Below are positions 1 to 9,625 of a stretch of 64,000 bases of DNA, in pieces; the stretch's first letter is position 1; every line of letters starts with the position of its first letter. The position numbers and the translations under genes were made by a program. This DNA comes from Streptomyces bungoensis (GTDB lineage: Bacteria > Actinomycetota > Actinomycetes > Streptomycetales > Streptomycetaceae), in the NCBI RefSeq assembly GCF_001514215.1, contig NZ_KQ948871.1, positions 1-64,000 of the forward strand, written 5' to 3'. A model generated the notes under the pieces. That model ran no database searches. It was not told the origin of the DNA and worked only from the letters and a program-made list of their open reading frames with translations.

Positions 1-95
1 AGCCCGCGCTCACCGAGGGCGCCGAGGTGCCGGGTCTGGACGCCTCGACGAAGGCGCTCGTCGCCCGCTACCGGGAGCTGCGCGGCCGCGGCTGA
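1..95 (+). CDS. 3' end of an unidentified CDS (partial)
   Basis: An open frame enters from the left edge (codons in phase with base 3) and ends in TGA at 93-95. About 30 C-terminal residues are visible. They are charged and probably helical, ending in an Arg/Gly-rich tail (RELRGRG). There is too little sequence to name a family. The gene converges on the FtsX-type permease at 113, leaving only 17 bases between them, so the two mRNAs must end very close together or overlap. Confidence 0.55.
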   Translation, partial: PALTEGAEVPGLDASTKALVARYRELRGRG

Positions 96-112
96 CCCAC
101 GGCGCGGGGCCG

Positions 113-2398
113 TCAGCCCACCGCGCTCAGGGTGTCCGCCAGGCGGCGGCGGGCCGCGCGGGCCGCGGGCAGGGCGGCGAGGGCGGCGGCGCCCAGGACG
201 GCGCCCGCGCAGAGCAGGAGCAGCAGGCCGGGCGGCGGCGACTGGGCGATGCCCGCGCCGATGCCGCTGGAGTCGCCCTGGGCGTCGATCAGCCGGCGGG
301 CCAGCGGCAGCCCCAGCGCCGTCGCGGCCACCGCCGCCGCCAGCGCCGTACAGGTCGTCGCCGTGACCGTGATCGCGGTGATCTGGCGCGGTGACATGCC
401 GATGGCCCGCAGTGCCAGCACGTCCCGCTCGCCTTCGCGGACGCTGCCGCCGATCGCGGTGAGCAGCTCGACGAGCCCGATGAGGGCGAGCACGGCGATC
501 AGCCCGGTGACGACCGCGCGCAGCGGGGACAGCCCGTCGGCCGGGTTCGTCACCGGGTGCACGTCCAGGTGCCCGCCGCCGGCCGCGGTGAGCGCGGCGG
601 CCACCCGCCGCGGGTCGGCGCCCGGGCGGAGCCGCAGCTCGTAGAAGGCGGGGGACAGTGCCGGATCGTTCTCGCGGAGGGTGTCCAGGGACGTCGTCGC
701 CACCCGGCCGGCGTTCTGCGGTTCGATGCTGCGGCCCACGATGTGCAGGATCTGCGGCTGCTGCGAGCCCACCGTGAGGCGCACCCAGTCGCCGACCCGC
801 ACGTGCATCAGGTCGAGCAGGCCCTGCCCGGCCACCGCCTCGTCCGGCCCGCGCGCCGTCCGGCCCTCGGCGAGGGCGCAGGGGTAGGGCCGGGCGTGGG
901 TGCCGACGCCGCGCAGGGCGATCGTCCCGGTCTGGCCGGGGACCAGCGCGGCCAGCTCCACCCCCGGGTAGGCGTCGGCGACCCGAGGGTCAGCCGCCAG
1001 CAGGGACCGTACGCCGGAGTCGGTGAGCCCGCCGTCCGAGCGGACCGTGAGCGCGGCGGGCAGGCCCATCCGCGCGGGGCTGCCGTGGAAACGGTCGAGC
1101 GTCGTCCACGCGCTGAGCGCCACCACGATCAGCAGCAGCGGCAGCGTCAGCCGGGCCACCCCGGCCAGCGACCGGCCCCGGCCCGCGAACGCCTTGTGGC
1201 AGCCCAGCACCAGCGCGGCCGGCAGCCGCAGCCCCAGCGCCCGCCGGGCCACGCCGGTCAGCCGGGCGCCCCGCGCGGCCGACGGGCGCGCCACCGGCAC
1301 GGGGGAGACCCGGCCGGCCCGCCAGGCGGCGAGCCCCGTCGTCAGGCCGATGAACAGCACCGCGCCCACGGGCACGGCGAGCAGCGCCGCGGTGTGCCCC
1401 GGCAGTCCCTGCCACACGCCCACCGCGTCCCCGAGCCGCCCCGGGACCCGGCTGCCCAGCCCCTCGGTCAGCGCGGCCGCGGCCACCGCCCCGAGCGCCG
1501 CGTAGGCGAGGTGCTGGAGCAGGAAGATGCGGACCACCTGGCCGGGGGTGAAGCCGATCGCCTTGAGCACCGACAGGTCCCGCAGGTGGCCGCGGATGCG
1601 GGTGCCGATCGCCCCGTGCACGGCCAGTGCCGCGGCCACCAGGGCGCCCAGGCCGAACAGCCCGAGCACCTGGCCGAGCAGCCGGTTCTCGCCCTGCGCC
1701 GCGGCCCTGCCCTGCTGCCAGGTGGAGACCTCCCCGACCGCGTCCGCGCCCAGCACGGTCACGGCACGCTGCACCGCGTAGTCCGTCTCGGCCGGGTCGC
1801 TCAGCCGCACCCCGGTCACCTGGCCGTTCGGGGCGCGCACGGCGGACGGCAGCGCCCAGACGAGCCCCGGCTGGGAGCCCGGACTGTAGCCGGGCTCGGC
1901 GCTGTCGGCGATGCCCTCGACGGTGAGGACGCGGGCGGTGCCGGGCAGGGTGAGGGTGTCGCCGGGCTCGGCCAGCAGGGCCCGGGCGAGCCGGCTCTCC
2001 AGGACCACGCCGCCGGGCTCCGCCGCGTCCAGCCAGCGCCCCGCGGTGAGCAGCGGTCGGCCGACCGAGGGCAGGTGCGGGGTGGCCCGCAGTTCGACGG
2101 CGGCGCGGGTGCCGCGGGAGGCGACGGTGGCGGACTCGGTCGGGTAGGGACCGGCGACGGACTCCACGCCGTCCAGCCGGGCGAGCTTGCGGGCGTCGGC
2201 GCCGGGGGCCGTGTGGATCCACACGTGCGCCCCGCGCTCCTGCGTGAAGATCCGCTGCCAGGGGTTGGTGGCGTAGCCGAAGAGGGCGGCGGCCAGCAGC
2301 AGCGAGACGACTATGCCCGCGGTGGCGAGCGTGATGAACAGGGCCTCGCCGCGGTGCGCGCGCAGATCGGAGTGGGCCCAGCGCAGGGTGGCTCGCAT
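113..2398 (-). CDS. FtsX-like ABC transporter permease
   Basis: A 761-residue membrane protein with the duplicated MacB/FtsX layout. After a short cytoplasmic start comes TM1 (about 20-42), then a large extracytoplasmic domain (about 45-230). A TM block (about 240-370, with the LSVLKAIGFTPGQV coupling-helix-like motif) leads into a second TM and extracytoplasmic domain (about 410-620). The protein ends in three C-terminal TMs with LALRAIGMSPRQI. Such permeases pair with LolD/MacB-type ATPases to extrude drugs, peptides or lipids. The gene lies 39 bases behind its ATPase and is the last gene of the PadR-ATPase-permease operon. The ATG start at 2398 leaves a normal cytoplasmic N-terminus. The substrate cannot be read from the sequence. 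Confidence 0.9.
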   Translation of the reverse strand: MRATLRWAHSDLRAHRGEALFITLATAGIVVSLLLAAALFGYATNPWQRIFTQERGAHVWIHTAPGADARKLARLDGVESVAGPYPTESATVASRGTRAAVELRATPHLPSVGRPLLTAGRWLDAAEPGGVVLESRLARALLAEPGDTLTLPGTARVLTVEGIADSAEPGYSPGSQPGLVWALPSAVRAPNGQVTGVRLSDPAETDYAVQRAVTVLGADAVGEVSTWQQGRAAAQGENRLLGQVLGLFGLGALVAAALAVHGAIGTRIRGHLRDLSVLKAIGFTPGQVVRIFLLQHLAYAALGAVAAAALTEGLGSRVPGRLGDAVGVWQGLPGHTAALLAVPVGAVLFIGLTTGLAAWRAGRVSPVPVARPSAARGARLTGVARRALGLRLPAALVLGCHKAFAGRGRSLAGVARLTLPLLLIVVALSAWTTLDRFHGSPARMGLPAALTVRSDGGLTDSGVRSLLAADPRVADAYPGVELAALVPGQTGTIALRGVGTHARPYPCALAEGRTARGPDEAVAGQGLLDLMHVRVGDWVRLTVGSQQPQILHIVGRSIEPQNAGRVATTSLDTLRENDPALSPAFYELRLRPGADPRRVAAALTAAGGGHLDVHPVTNPADGLSPLRAVVTGLIAVLALIGLVELLTAIGGSVREGERDVLALRAIGMSPRQITAITVTATTCTALAAAVAATALGLPLARRLIDAQGDSSGIGAGIAQSPPPGLLLLLCAGAVLGAAALAALPAARAARRRLADTLSAVG

Positions 2399-2437
2399 GC
2401 GCTCAGCCTCCCGTCGTCGGACGGTCGTACACCTTGA

Positions 2438-3190
2438 TCAGTCCCTCAGCTTCAGCACGCCCGAGGTCCCGGGCCTCCGGGAGGGGGTGCCGTCCAGTGC
2501 GGCGTCGTCGGCTATGCGGCCGTCGAAGAAGCTGATCACCCGGTCCGCGGCGCTCGCCAGCCGGGCGTCGTGCGTGACGAGTACGATGCTCTGCCCGCGG
2601 CCGTGGAAGCGGGACAGCAGCCGCATCACCTCGCGGGTGCCCTTGCTGTCCAGGCTGCCGGCGGGCTCGTCCGCGAGCAGCAGCGGCGGATGGTTGACCA
2701 GGGCGCGGGCGAGCGCGACCCGCTGCTGTTCGCCGCCGGACAGCTCGCCCGGCATGCTGCGCTCCTTGCCCTCGAGACCCAGCTCGGCCAGCAGCTCCTC
2801 GCGCTCGGCGCGGGCCCGCCGCGGCGGGACTCCGGCGAGCAGGGCGGGCAGTTCGACGTTGTCGGCGACCGACAGGTTCGACACCAGGTTGAAGAACTGG
2901 AAGACGATGCCGATCGCCTTGCGGCGCTCCACAGCCCACCTGGCCTCGCTGAAGGAGTCCGTGCACCGGCCGTCCAGCCAGATGCTGCCCCCGTCCGGCC
3001 GCTGCAGCCCGCCGAGCAGGTGCAGCAGTGTGGACTTCCCGGCGCCGGACGGTCCGGTGACCGCCACGAACTCGCCGCGCGCCACGCTCAGGTCGACCCC
3101 GCGGACGGCACGCACGGGGGCGCCCTCGCCGTGGTGGGTCTTCACCAGGCCCTCGGCGCGCAGCACGGGAACAGCGGGGCCGTCGCTCAC
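2438..3190 (-). CDS. ABC transporter ATP-binding protein (MacB/LolD type)
   Basis: A 250-residue nucleotide-binding domain partnering the FtsX-like permease downstream. It has Walker A (GPSGAGKST), a Q-loop in VFQFFNLV, signature LSGGEQQR, Walker B LLLADEPAGSLD and the switch His in VLVTHD. I chose the GTG at 3190 because its G-T-G-A overlaps the TGA of the upstream padR gene (3187-3189), the usual coupling in this operon type. An in-frame start 27 bases upstream (3217) would overlap padR further. ATP hydrolysis would drive export through the permease. Presumably repressed by the PadR protein in the same operon. Confidence 0.92.
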   Translation of the reverse strand: MSDGPAVPVLRAEGLVKTHHGEGAPVRAVRGVDLSVARGEFVAVTGPSGAGKSTLLHLLGGLQRPDGGSIWLDGRCTDSFSEARWAVERRKAIGIVFQFFNLVSNLSVADNVELPALLAGVPPRRARAEREELLAELGLEGKERSMPGELSGGEQQRVALARALVNHPPLLLADEPAGSLDSKGTREVMRLLSRFHGRGQSIVLVTHDARLASAADRVISFFDGRIADDAALDGTPSRRPGTSGVLKLRD

Positions 3191-3702
3191 TCCAGCTCCT
3201 CCAGTTCCTCCTGGCACCGCTCCAGCCAGTCGAGGTCGGCCTGCAGGTGCAGCATGGCGCCCTCGATGAGCAGGTGGGCGATGCGGTTGTCCCGGTTCTC
3301 GGCCGCGGCCAGTTTCGACAGGTTGCGCATGGTGTTGAGGTACTGCCGGCGCTGCCTGTTGATGAGGGCGATCTGGTCGGTGAGACCGGTCTGCGGGGCG
3401 AGGGCGAGCTTCATGAAGAACTCGTCCCGGACCCGCGGCTCGTCCTCGGTCTCCTCGAACCAGGCGTGCAGCGCTTCCCGCCCGGCGTCGGTGAGGTGGT
3501 AGACCTTCTTGTTGGGCCGGCTCGACTGCTCGACGTCCTCGCCCTCGATCAGCCCCGACTTCTCGAGGCGGCCGAGGGTGACGTAGATCTGGCCGACGTT
3601 CGGCTGAGGGTACGCGGACCCCAGCAGTTGCTCAAGGTCCTGCTTCAGCTCGTAGCCGTGGGCGGGTCCGCGCGCGAGGAGTGCCAGGAGAGGCAGGCGC
3701 AC
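3187..3702 (-). CDS. PadR family transcriptional regulator
   Basis: A 171-residue PadR-family repressor. The N-terminal winged helix (about 1-80) contains ARGPAHGYELKQDLEQLL and YVTLGRLEKSGLIEGE, the family's hallmark helix-turn-helix and wing. The C-terminal part (about 95-170) is helical and predicted to dimerise (Vir_act_alpha_C-like). The GTG start at 3702 follows an exceptionally good Shine-Dalgarno (AGGAGGAGGA, complement of 3711-3720). It is the first gene of an operon with an ABC exporter, the classic arrangement in which a drug-binding PadR controls its own efflux pump. A perfect inverted repeat (3756-3770) upstream is the candidate operator. Confidence 0.93.
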   Translation of the reverse strand: MRLPLLALLARGPAHGYELKQDLEQLLGSAYPQPNVGQIYVTLGRLEKSGLIEGEDVEQSSRPNKKVYHLTDAGREALHAWFEETEDEPRVRDEFFMKLALAPQTGLTDQIALINRQRRQYLNTMRNLSKLAAAENRDNRIAHLLIEGAMLHLQADLDWLERCQEELEELE

Positions 3703-3755
3703 TCGTGCTGTCCTCCTCCTGGTCTGCGAATGTGCTGCAGCCCCTAGTATCGCCC

Positions 3756-3770
3756 ATACCTAACAGGTAT
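3756..3770. promoter_or_regulatory. Inverted repeat, candidate PadR operator
   Basis: ATACCT-AAC-AGGTAT is a perfect 6-base inverted repeat with a 3-base spacer. It sits in the 116-base gap between the divergent padR (starts 3702, minus) and the substrate-binding protein (starts 3819, plus). On the minus strand it is followed by GATACTAG, a possible -10. AT-rich palindromes close to the promoter are usual for PadR autoregulation. The assignment to this PadR is inferred from position only. Confidence 0.5.
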
Positions 3771-3818
3771 ACATGGCCTCTGATGCCGGCGAAGGCGCCA
3801 GTGTGCAAGGAGGAACCT

Positions 3819-5090
3819 ATGCGGTGGATGCGCGCCGCGGGTAGGGGTCTCCTCGTACTCGTCGTGGTCATGACCGGGTACGTCGCCTCGGGTGCCCGGG
3901 CGGGCGAGGCGCGCGACGGTGGCCGCGGCCCGCTCACCCTGGCCACCGCCGGTGACCTCACCGGCTATCTCGGTCCGCTGCTGCGGGGCTGGAACCGCAC
4001 GCACCCGGGCGAGAAGGTGACCCTCGTCGAGCTGCCGGACTCCGCCGACGAGACCCGCGCGCAGATGACCACCGACCTGCGCGGCGGCGACCGGGGCCGG
4101 TTCGACGTGCTGAACATCGACGTCAACTGGACCTCGGAGTTCGCAGCGGCCGGCTGGATCCGCCCGCTGCCCCGCGACCGCTTCCCGCTGAGAAGCTTCC
4201 TGCCGCCGGTCGTGGACACGGCCACCTACGACGACCGGCTGTACGCCGTCCCGTACGTCACCAACGCCGGGCTGCTGCTGTACCGCAAGGACGTCCTGGC
4301 CAAGGAGGGCGTACCGCCCCCGCGCACCTGGGCGGAGCTGGAGCACGACGCGAAGACCATCGCGCCGAAGTACGGCCTGGACGGCTACGCGGGCCAGTTC
4401 CTGCCCTACGAGGGCCTCACCGTCAACGCCGCCGAGGCCGTCTACTCGGCCGGCGGCTCCATCCTCGGCGGCGAGGGCACCCGCGTCACGGTCGACTCGG
4501 ACGCCGCCCGCGAGGGCATCGGCTTCCTCGCCCGCGGCTTCCGCGAGGGCTGGATCCCCAAGGCGGCGCTGACGTACAAGGAGGAGGAGTCCAAGCAGGC
4601 GTTCCAGGACGGCCGGCTCCTGTTCCTGCGCAACTGGCCCTACGCCTACGCCCTCGCCTCCGCCAAGGGTTCCAAGGTGGCCGGGAAGGTGGGCGCCGTA
4701 CCGCTGCCGGGGCCGCACGGGCCGGGCAGGAGCGTCCTCGGCGGCTCGAACCTGGCCGTCAACACCCACGCCCGGCACCCCGACTCCGCCGTGCGGCTCA
4801 TCGCCTACCTCACGAGCGAGCGCGTCCAGCGCCAGGTGCTCACCCGCGGTGCGCTGCCTCCCGTGCGCGCCGCGCTCTACCAGGACCCCGCTCTGGTGCG
4901 GCGGTTCCCCTATCTGCCGACCCTGCGCACGGCCGTCGGGAAGGCCGCTCCGCGCCCCAAGAGCCCGCACTACGACCAGGTCAGCCTGGTGGTGCAGGCG
5001 GTCGTGCACGACGCGCTGACCGGTCACGAGACGCCCGCCGCGGCGGTCCGCCGGCTCGCCCGGGAACTCGACGCCGTCGCTCGCCGATAG
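3819..5090 (+). CDS. Extracellular solute-binding protein (family 1, sugar type)
   Basis: A 423-residue ABC importer binding protein of the maltose/trehalose-binding fold. It has an N-terminal signal peptide (about 1-28; hydrophobic core GLLVLVVVMTGYVASGARA), then FDVLNIDVNWTSEFAAAGWIRPL and AVPYVTNAGLLLYRKDVL, which are characteristic of the family. The ATG at 3819 follows AAGGAGG at 3807-3813. Upstream in-frame codons would place extra residues before the signal peptide. Odd point: no lipobox cysteine is visible, so the mature protein may be released rather than membrane-anchored. No permease follows directly. The GH13 and importer genes begin after a 140-base control region, and this protein may feed the same or another transporter. 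Substrate unknown. Confidence 0.85.
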   Translation: MRWMRAAGRGLLVLVVVMTGYVASGARAGEARDGGRGPLTLATAGDLTGYLGPLLRGWNRTHPGEKVTLVELPDSADETRAQMTTDLRGGDRGRFDVLNIDVNWTSEFAAAGWIRPLPRDRFPLRSFLPPVVDTATYDDRLYAVPYVTNAGLLLYRKDVLAKEGVPPPRTWAELEHDAKTIAPKYGLDGYAGQFLPYEGLTVNAAEAVYSAGGSILGGEGTRVTVDSDAAREGIGFLARGFREGWIPKAALTYKEEESKQAFQDGRLLFLRNWPYAYALASAKGSKVAGKVGAVPLPGPHGPGRSVLGGSNLAVNTHARHPDSAVRLIAYLTSERVQRQVLTRGALPPVRAALYQDPALVRRFPYLPTLRTAVGKAAPRPKSPHYDQVSLVVQAVVHDALTGHETPAAAVRRLARELDAVARR

Positions 5091-5099
5091 GTCGCGCTA

Positions 5100-5116
5100 G
5101 TTACTTGTTAAGTAAC
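5100..5116. promoter_or_regulatory. 17-bp inverted repeat GTTACTT-GTT-AAGTAAC upstream of glycosidase operon
   Basis: A perfect 7-base inverted repeat with a 3-base spacer starts 9 bases after the stop of the binding-protein gene. It is AT-rich and not followed by a T-run, so it looks more like an operator than a terminator. Downstream, the octamer CTCAACTC occurs at 5125-5132 and 5168-5175, and CACCGGTA at 5144-5151 and 5175-5182, forming a two-fold imperfect direct repeat before the promoter. No regulator gene for this operon is in the window. Confidence 0.45.
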
Positions 5117-5198
5117 GCGGACGTCTCAACTCGATTCATTGCGCACCGGTAAGTCCGTATTTGCGTACTCAACTCACCGGTAGCTTCGGTTCTTTTCA

Positions 5199-5229
5199 TT
5201 GACACCCTCGTGACACGCCTACCTAACAT
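5199..5229 (+). promoter_or_regulatory. Predicted promoter of GH13/ABC sugar operon
   Basis: TTGACA at 5199-5204 is a perfect vegetative -35. At 17-19 bases spacing lies CCTAACAT (5222-5229) as a plausible -10. Transcription would start near 5235, which matters for choosing the start of the glycosidase: the ATG at 5232 would be at or before the mRNA end, whereas TTG 5271 would have a short leader. Prediction from consensus only. Confidence 0.5.
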
Positions 5230-5231
5230 GC

Positions 5232-6893
<1,662 letters not shown>

Positions 6894-6935
6894 CACCCAC
6901 CCGGTGAACTCCTCTTCCCCGAAGGGACATCGACG

Positions 6936-8255
6936 ATGATGCGACGCACCACCCTGCTCACCAGCTGCACCGCCCTCGCCCTGGCGTTCGGCGCGACCGC
7001 CTGCGGCGGCGGCCCCGTCTCGGCCGGCGGCGGCAAGGCGCTCAGCGGTCAGACGGTCACCGTGGCCGGCGTCTGGACCGGCAGCGAACAGAAGAACTTC
7101 CAGAAGGTCCTGGACGCGTTCACCGCGAAGACCGGCGCCAAGACGCAGTTCATCTCCACCGGCGACAACGTCTCCACGGTCGTCGGCAGCAAGATCGAGG
7201 GCGGCAACGCGCCCGACGTCGTCATGGTCCCGCAGGTCGGCGTGCTCCAGCAGTTCGCGCAGAAGGGCTGGCTCAAGCCGCTGTCCGCCGCCACCGGGAA
7301 GTCCGTCGACGCGGGCTACGCGCCGGTGTGGAAGAAGTACGGCAGCGTCGGCGGCACCCTCTACGGCCTGTACTTCAAGGCCGCGCACAAGTCGACCGTC
7401 TGGTACAGCCCCGACGCGCTCGCCCAGGCCGGGGTCAAGCCCCCGAAGACGTACGACGAGATGCTGAAGGCCGGGCACACCGTCTCCGACTCCGGGCTCG
7501 CCGCCTTCTCCGTCGCCGGGCAGGACGGCTGGACCCTCACCGACTGGTTCGAGAACATCTACCTCTCCCAGGCCGGCCCCGCGAAGTACGACGCCCTCGC
7601 CGCGCACAAGCTGAAGTGGACCGACGCGAGCGTGGTGAAGGCGCTCGGCACGCTCGGCAAGCTGTTCAAGGACAGGCAGCTGATCGCGGGCGGCCAGAAG
7701 GAGGCCCTGAACACCGACTTCCCGGGCTCGGTGGAGAAGGTCTTCGGGCCCAAGCCCGCGGCCGGCATGGTCTACGAGGGCGACTTCGTCGCCGGGGTCG
7801 CGCACGACCAGTTCGGCAAGTCCATCGGCAAGGACGCGAACTTCTTCCCCTTCCCGCCGGTCGACGGCGGCAAGGCCCCGGTGGTCAGCGGCGGCGACGC
7901 GGCCGTCGTGCTGAAGGACGGCAAGAACACCAAGGCCGGCATGAAGCTCCTGGAGTACCTGGCCACCCCCGAGGCGGCGGCGGTGTGGGCGAAGGCGGGC
8001 GGCTTCCTGTCCCCGAACAGGAAGCTCGACCTCTCCTCCTACAGCGACGACGTGACGCGGGCGACGGCCAAGTCCCTCGTCGACGCGGGCGACTCGGTCC
8101 GCTTCGACATGTCCGACCAGGCCCCGGCGGCCTTCGGCGGCACCAAGGGCGCCGGCGAGTGGAAGCTCCTGCAGGACTTCCTGCGCGACCCCTCCGACCC
8201 CCAGGGCACCGCGGCGAAGCTCGAGGCCGCGGCCGCCAAGGCCTACCAGGACTGA
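6936..8255 (+). CDS. Sugar ABC transporter substrate-binding lipoprotein
   Basis: A 439-residue lipoprotein. Basic MMRR is followed by a hydrophobic segment and the lipobox ATACGG (Cys near residue 28), then a family-1 solute-binding fold. Typical segments are VTVAGVWTGSEQKNF, GGNAPDVVMVPQVGVLQQF, LYGLYFKAAHKSTVWY and EGDFVAGVAHDQ. The ATG at 6936 (a second ATG is at 6939) follows GAAGGGA. It lies 42 bases after the GH13 gene and 8 bases before the first permease, so it is the dedicated binding protein of this importer. The nearby glycosidase suggests an alpha-glucoside ligand (inference). No ATPase is encoded here. Streptomyces sugar importers usually share the MsiK ATPase encoded elsewhere. 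Confidence 0.93.
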   Translation: MMRRTTLLTSCTALALAFGATACGGGPVSAGGGKALSGQTVTVAGVWTGSEQKNFQKVLDAFTAKTGAKTQFISTGDNVSTVVGSKIEGGNAPDVVMVPQVGVLQQFAQKGWLKPLSAATGKSVDAGYAPVWKKYGSVGGTLYGLYFKAAHKSTVWYSPDALAQAGVKPPKTYDEMLKAGHTVSDSGLAAFSVAGQDGWTLTDWFENIYLSQAGPAKYDALAAHKLKWTDASVVKALGTLGKLFKDRQLIAGGQKEALNTDFPGSVEKVFGPKPAAGMVYEGDFVAGVAHDQFGKSIGKDANFFPFPPVDGGKAPVVSGGDAAVVLKDGKNTKAGMKLLEYLATPEAAAVWAKAGGFLSPNRKLDLSSYSDDVTRATAKSLVDAGDSVRFDMSDQAPAAFGGTKGAGEWKLLQDFLRDPSDPQGTAAKLEAAAAKAYQD

Positions 8256-8263
8256 GCGGAGCC

Positions 8264-9625
8264 ATGACCGCCACCACACTCGTACGCAAGGAGGCGGGCG
8301 CCCGGGCCGCCGGCGTGGCGCGCGGGCGCCGCGGCCGGCGGCGCACCCGGCTCGTCGCGCTCCTCTTCGTCTTCCCCGCCCTGCTCCTGCTCGGCGCACT
8401 CGTCGTCTACCCGGTGCTGTTCTCCGTCGGCCGCAGCTTCTTCGACGCCTCCGGCACCCGGTTCGTCGGCGGTGACAACTACGCCGAGATGTTCCGCGAC
8501 CCGGCCACCCTGAAGGCCATCCGCAACACCACGATCTGGGTGGTCGTCGCCCCGGCCCTGCTCACCGGCCTCGGCCTGATCCTGGCCGTCCTGGTGGAGA
8601 AGGTCCGCTGGGCCACCGCCTTCAAGCTGCTGCTGTTCATGCCGATGGCGGTGTCCTTCCTCGCCGCCGGCATCATCTTCCGGCTCGCCTACGACGAGGA
8701 CCCGTCCAAGGGTGTCCTCAACGCCGCCGTGGTCTCCGTCCACGACGCCTTCACCGGGACCTCGTCGTACCCGACGGCACGGGCACGCGACGGGCAGGGA
8801 CTGGAGCGGGGACGCGACGGCTCCTACCTCACCACCCGCACCGTGTCGCCGGGGGAGACGACGGCGCTCGGCCTGGTCGGCGTACTGCCCGGGGACCTGC
8901 CCAAGGACGCCTCGCCCGCCTACCCGGCGGCGGGACGGCGGGCCGGCGCCGGTGACCTGCGCGGCGTCGTCTACCTGGACTTCACGCCCGGCGGGGGAGG
9001 CAAGCAGGGCAAGGTCGACCCGAAGGAGAGCGGTCTGCCCGGCATGAAGGTCGAGGCCCTGCGCGACGGGCGGCCGGTCGCGAGCACCACCACCGCGTCC
9101 GACGGGTCCTTCCGCTTCACCGGGCTCGGCCGGGGCGCGTACACCGTGAAGCTGCCCGCCTCGAACTTCGCGCAGCCCTACCAGGGCGTCTCCTGGCTCG
9201 GCCCGGCCCTCGTCACCCCCGCGATCATCGGCGCCTACCTGTGGATCTGGACCGGCTTCGCGATGGTGCTGATCGGCGCGGGGCTCGCCACCCTGCCGCG
9301 GGACGCGCTGGAGGCGGCCCGGATGGACGGCGCGAACGAGTGGCAGATCTTCCGGCGGATCACCGTGCCGCTGCTGGCACCCGTGCTGACGGTCGTGTTC
9401 GTGACCCTGGTCATCAACGTGATGAAGGTCTTCGACCTCGTCTACATCATCGCGCCCGGCCCGGTGCAGGAGGACGCCACGGTCCTCGCGACCCAGATGT
9501 GGCTGGTGTCCTTCGGCGGCGGCAACAACCAGGGCCTCGGCAGCGCGCTCGGCGTGCTCCTGCTGCTGCTGGTGGTCCCCGCGATGGTCTTCAACGTCCG
9601 CCGTTTCCGAAGGAGCCAGCGATGA
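8264..9625 (+). CDS. Sugar ABC transporter permease (MalF type) with an inserted extracytoplasmic beta domain
   Basis: A 453-residue MalF-like permease, about 150 residues longer than the usual 290-310. The N-terminal half has TM1 (about 30-55) and TMs to about 142 ending in IIFRLAYDEDPSKG. The C-terminal half resumes at about 310 with SWLGPALVTPAIIGAYLWIWTGF and contains the EAA loop (LEAARMDGANEWQIFRRI). Between them, residues about 160-308 (bases about 8744-9190) form an insert. Its second part (about 231-298: GVVYLDFTP, GLPGMKVEAL, ASDGSFRFTGLGRGAYTV) looks like a Cna-B/SdrD-B or carboxypeptidase-regulatory beta-sandwich. By topology it faces outside, where E. coli MalF also carries an extra loop domain (P2). 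The ATG at 8264 follows GGAG. Confidence 0.9.
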   Translation: MTATTLVRKEAGARAAGVARGRRGRRRTRLVALLFVFPALLLLGALVVYPVLFSVGRSFFDASGTRFVGGDNYAEMFRDPATLKAIRNTTIWVVVAPALLTGLGLILAVLVEKVRWATAFKLLLFMPMAVSFLAAGIIFRLAYDEDPSKGVLNAAVVSVHDAFTGTSSYPTARARDGQGLERGRDGSYLTTRTVSPGETTALGLVGVLPGDLPKDASPAYPAAGRRAGAGDLRGVVYLDFTPGGGGKQGKVDPKESGLPGMKVEALRDGRPVASTTTASDGSFRFTGLGRGAYTVKLPASNFAQPYQGVSWLGPALVTPAIIGAYLWIWTGFAMVLIGAGLATLPRDALEAARMDGANEWQIFRRITVPLLAPVLTVVFVTLVINVMKVFDLVYIIAPGPVQEDATVLATQMWLVSFGGGNNQGLGSALGVLLLLLVVPAMVFNVRRFRRSQR

